A DNA stretch of 64,000 nt, from the NCBI GenBank assembly GCA_965230755.1, contig CBDDLT010000026.1:102651-166650 (forward strand), written 5' to 3'. The notes under the pieces are model-generated. The model worked only from the letters and a program-made list of their open reading frames with translations, searched no databases and had not been told where the DNA came from. This document shows, in pieces, positions 63,722 to 64,000 of this stretch. The position numbers and the translations under genes were made by a program. This DNA comes from DATFJT01 sp965230755 (lineage in GTDB: Bacteria > Bacteroidota > Bacteroidia > Chitinophagales > Saprospiraceae). Position 1 is the stretch's first letter; every line of letters begins with the position of its first letter.

Positions 63722-64000
63722 TTATTGAAGAAAAGCTTCTACTTTATTCTTTTCAAAATTGACATGAATATGATTTTGAAGTGTGGTAGCCAGAGACAGG
63801 CCTACATAATCCACCCGAATGGGAAAATTCTTATGTGTACGATTGACCAAAACGGCCGTTTCAAGTCTATTTGGTAGGCTATCCATTAGGGGCTTGCAGG
63901 CATAGAACAGAGTCCTACCCGTATTCGCTACATCATCGATAACAATGATGTTTCTTCCATGAATTTCCTCTTCGGATAGACTGCATTTTATAAGATCAGT
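63722..64000 (-). CDS. PyrR-like phosphoribosyltransferase, C-terminal part (runs off the window)
   Basis: The 92 residues visible end in FEKNKVEAFLQ. They contain the PRPP-binding loop IIVIDDVANTGRTLFYA and NRTHKNFPIRVDYVGLSLATTL, the pattern of PyrR / uracil- or hypoxanthine-type phosphoribosyltransferases. PyrR is the closest style (PIRxDYVG). The N-terminus is beyond 64000, so the exact family is open. Confidence 0.85.
   Translation of the reverse strand, partial: TDLIKCSLSEEEIHGRNIIVIDDVANTGRTLFYACKPLMDSLPNRLETAVLVNRTHKNFPIRVDYVGLSLATTLQNHIHVNFEKNKVEAFLQ

Overview
The window is AT-rich chromosomal DNA from a member of the Bacteroidota, most likely a free-living, Saprospiria-like lineage (phylum secure, family inferred). 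The evidence is lipoproteins with an acidic run after the lipobox cysteine (surface-export signal), C-terminal type IX secretion (T9SS) sorting domains, a very long PorU-like C25 peptidase, CarbopepD/TonB receptors, promoters of the TTTG / TAnnTTTG type, and the gene order groEL-groES ... secG ... lptE - sigma-54 activator - miaB. No rRNA, CRISPR array, prophage or plasmid function was seen. Most of the window is core chromosome with two small insertion sequences.

Layout. 1-6.5 kb: the 5' part of a DEAD-box helicase gene, an intact IS3-family element (676-2067) with a 3-bp target duplication, a nine-unit octamer repeat, rsmE, rseP-hscB, a Bcr/CflA transporter and tRNA-Leu(CAA). 7-11.2 kb: a small membrane protein, two ExbD genes, a cupin, an OXA-like beta-lactamase, a methyltransferase and a Rid protein. 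11.3-16.4 kb: two ECF sigma-factor modules that face each other. The plus-strand module is GIN-domain protein, sigma, membrane anti-sigma-like protein, YSD-repeat protein and a frameshifted HEAT-like gene. The minus-strand module is sigma plus a protein that looks like an anti-sigma factor joined to a beta-barrel. 16.5-25.8 kb: surface lipoproteins, a LVIVD propeller, Ogt, MATE, and a T9SS metalloprotease split by a frameshift followed by two paralogous lipoproteins. 25.8-39.9 kb: housekeeping (MBL hydrolase, ribH, TPR protein, NUDIX, rhomboid, rlmH, SixA, PhoB/PhoR-like pair, groEL/ES, SnoaL-like, secG, lptE, sigma-54 activator, miaB). 39.9-52.6 kb: a TonB receptor, a T9SS cargo protein, an aspartic protease with PDZ, a NlpC/P60-like hydrolase, lipoproteins, a GNAT/FemAB protein and the PorU-like giant. 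52.6-60.2 kb: the carboxyspermidine route genes (nspC, carboxy(nor)spermidine synthase, agmatinase), then a sulfotransferase / flippase / saccharopine-dehydrogenase operon and cdd. 60.4-64 kb: a large TonB receptor behind a perfect 9-bp-arm palindrome, an IS200-type element, and the end of a PyrR-like phosphoribosyltransferase gene.

How the genes work together. Much of the window serves the cell envelope: outer-membrane receptors and their energising ExbD subunits, LPS assembly (LptE), Sec export (SecG), regulated proteolysis (RseP, rhomboid), T9SS export, and envelope-linked sigma factors. The strongest candidate for something undescribed is the pair of facing ECF modules with beta-solenoid repeat proteins and a barrel-bearing putative anti-sigma factor. 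Three genes, and possibly a fourth locus, are interrupted or joined by one-base differences in homopolymers (A7, G4, A9, A9). These could be sequencing errors, decay, or transcriptional slippage, and reads are needed to tell.
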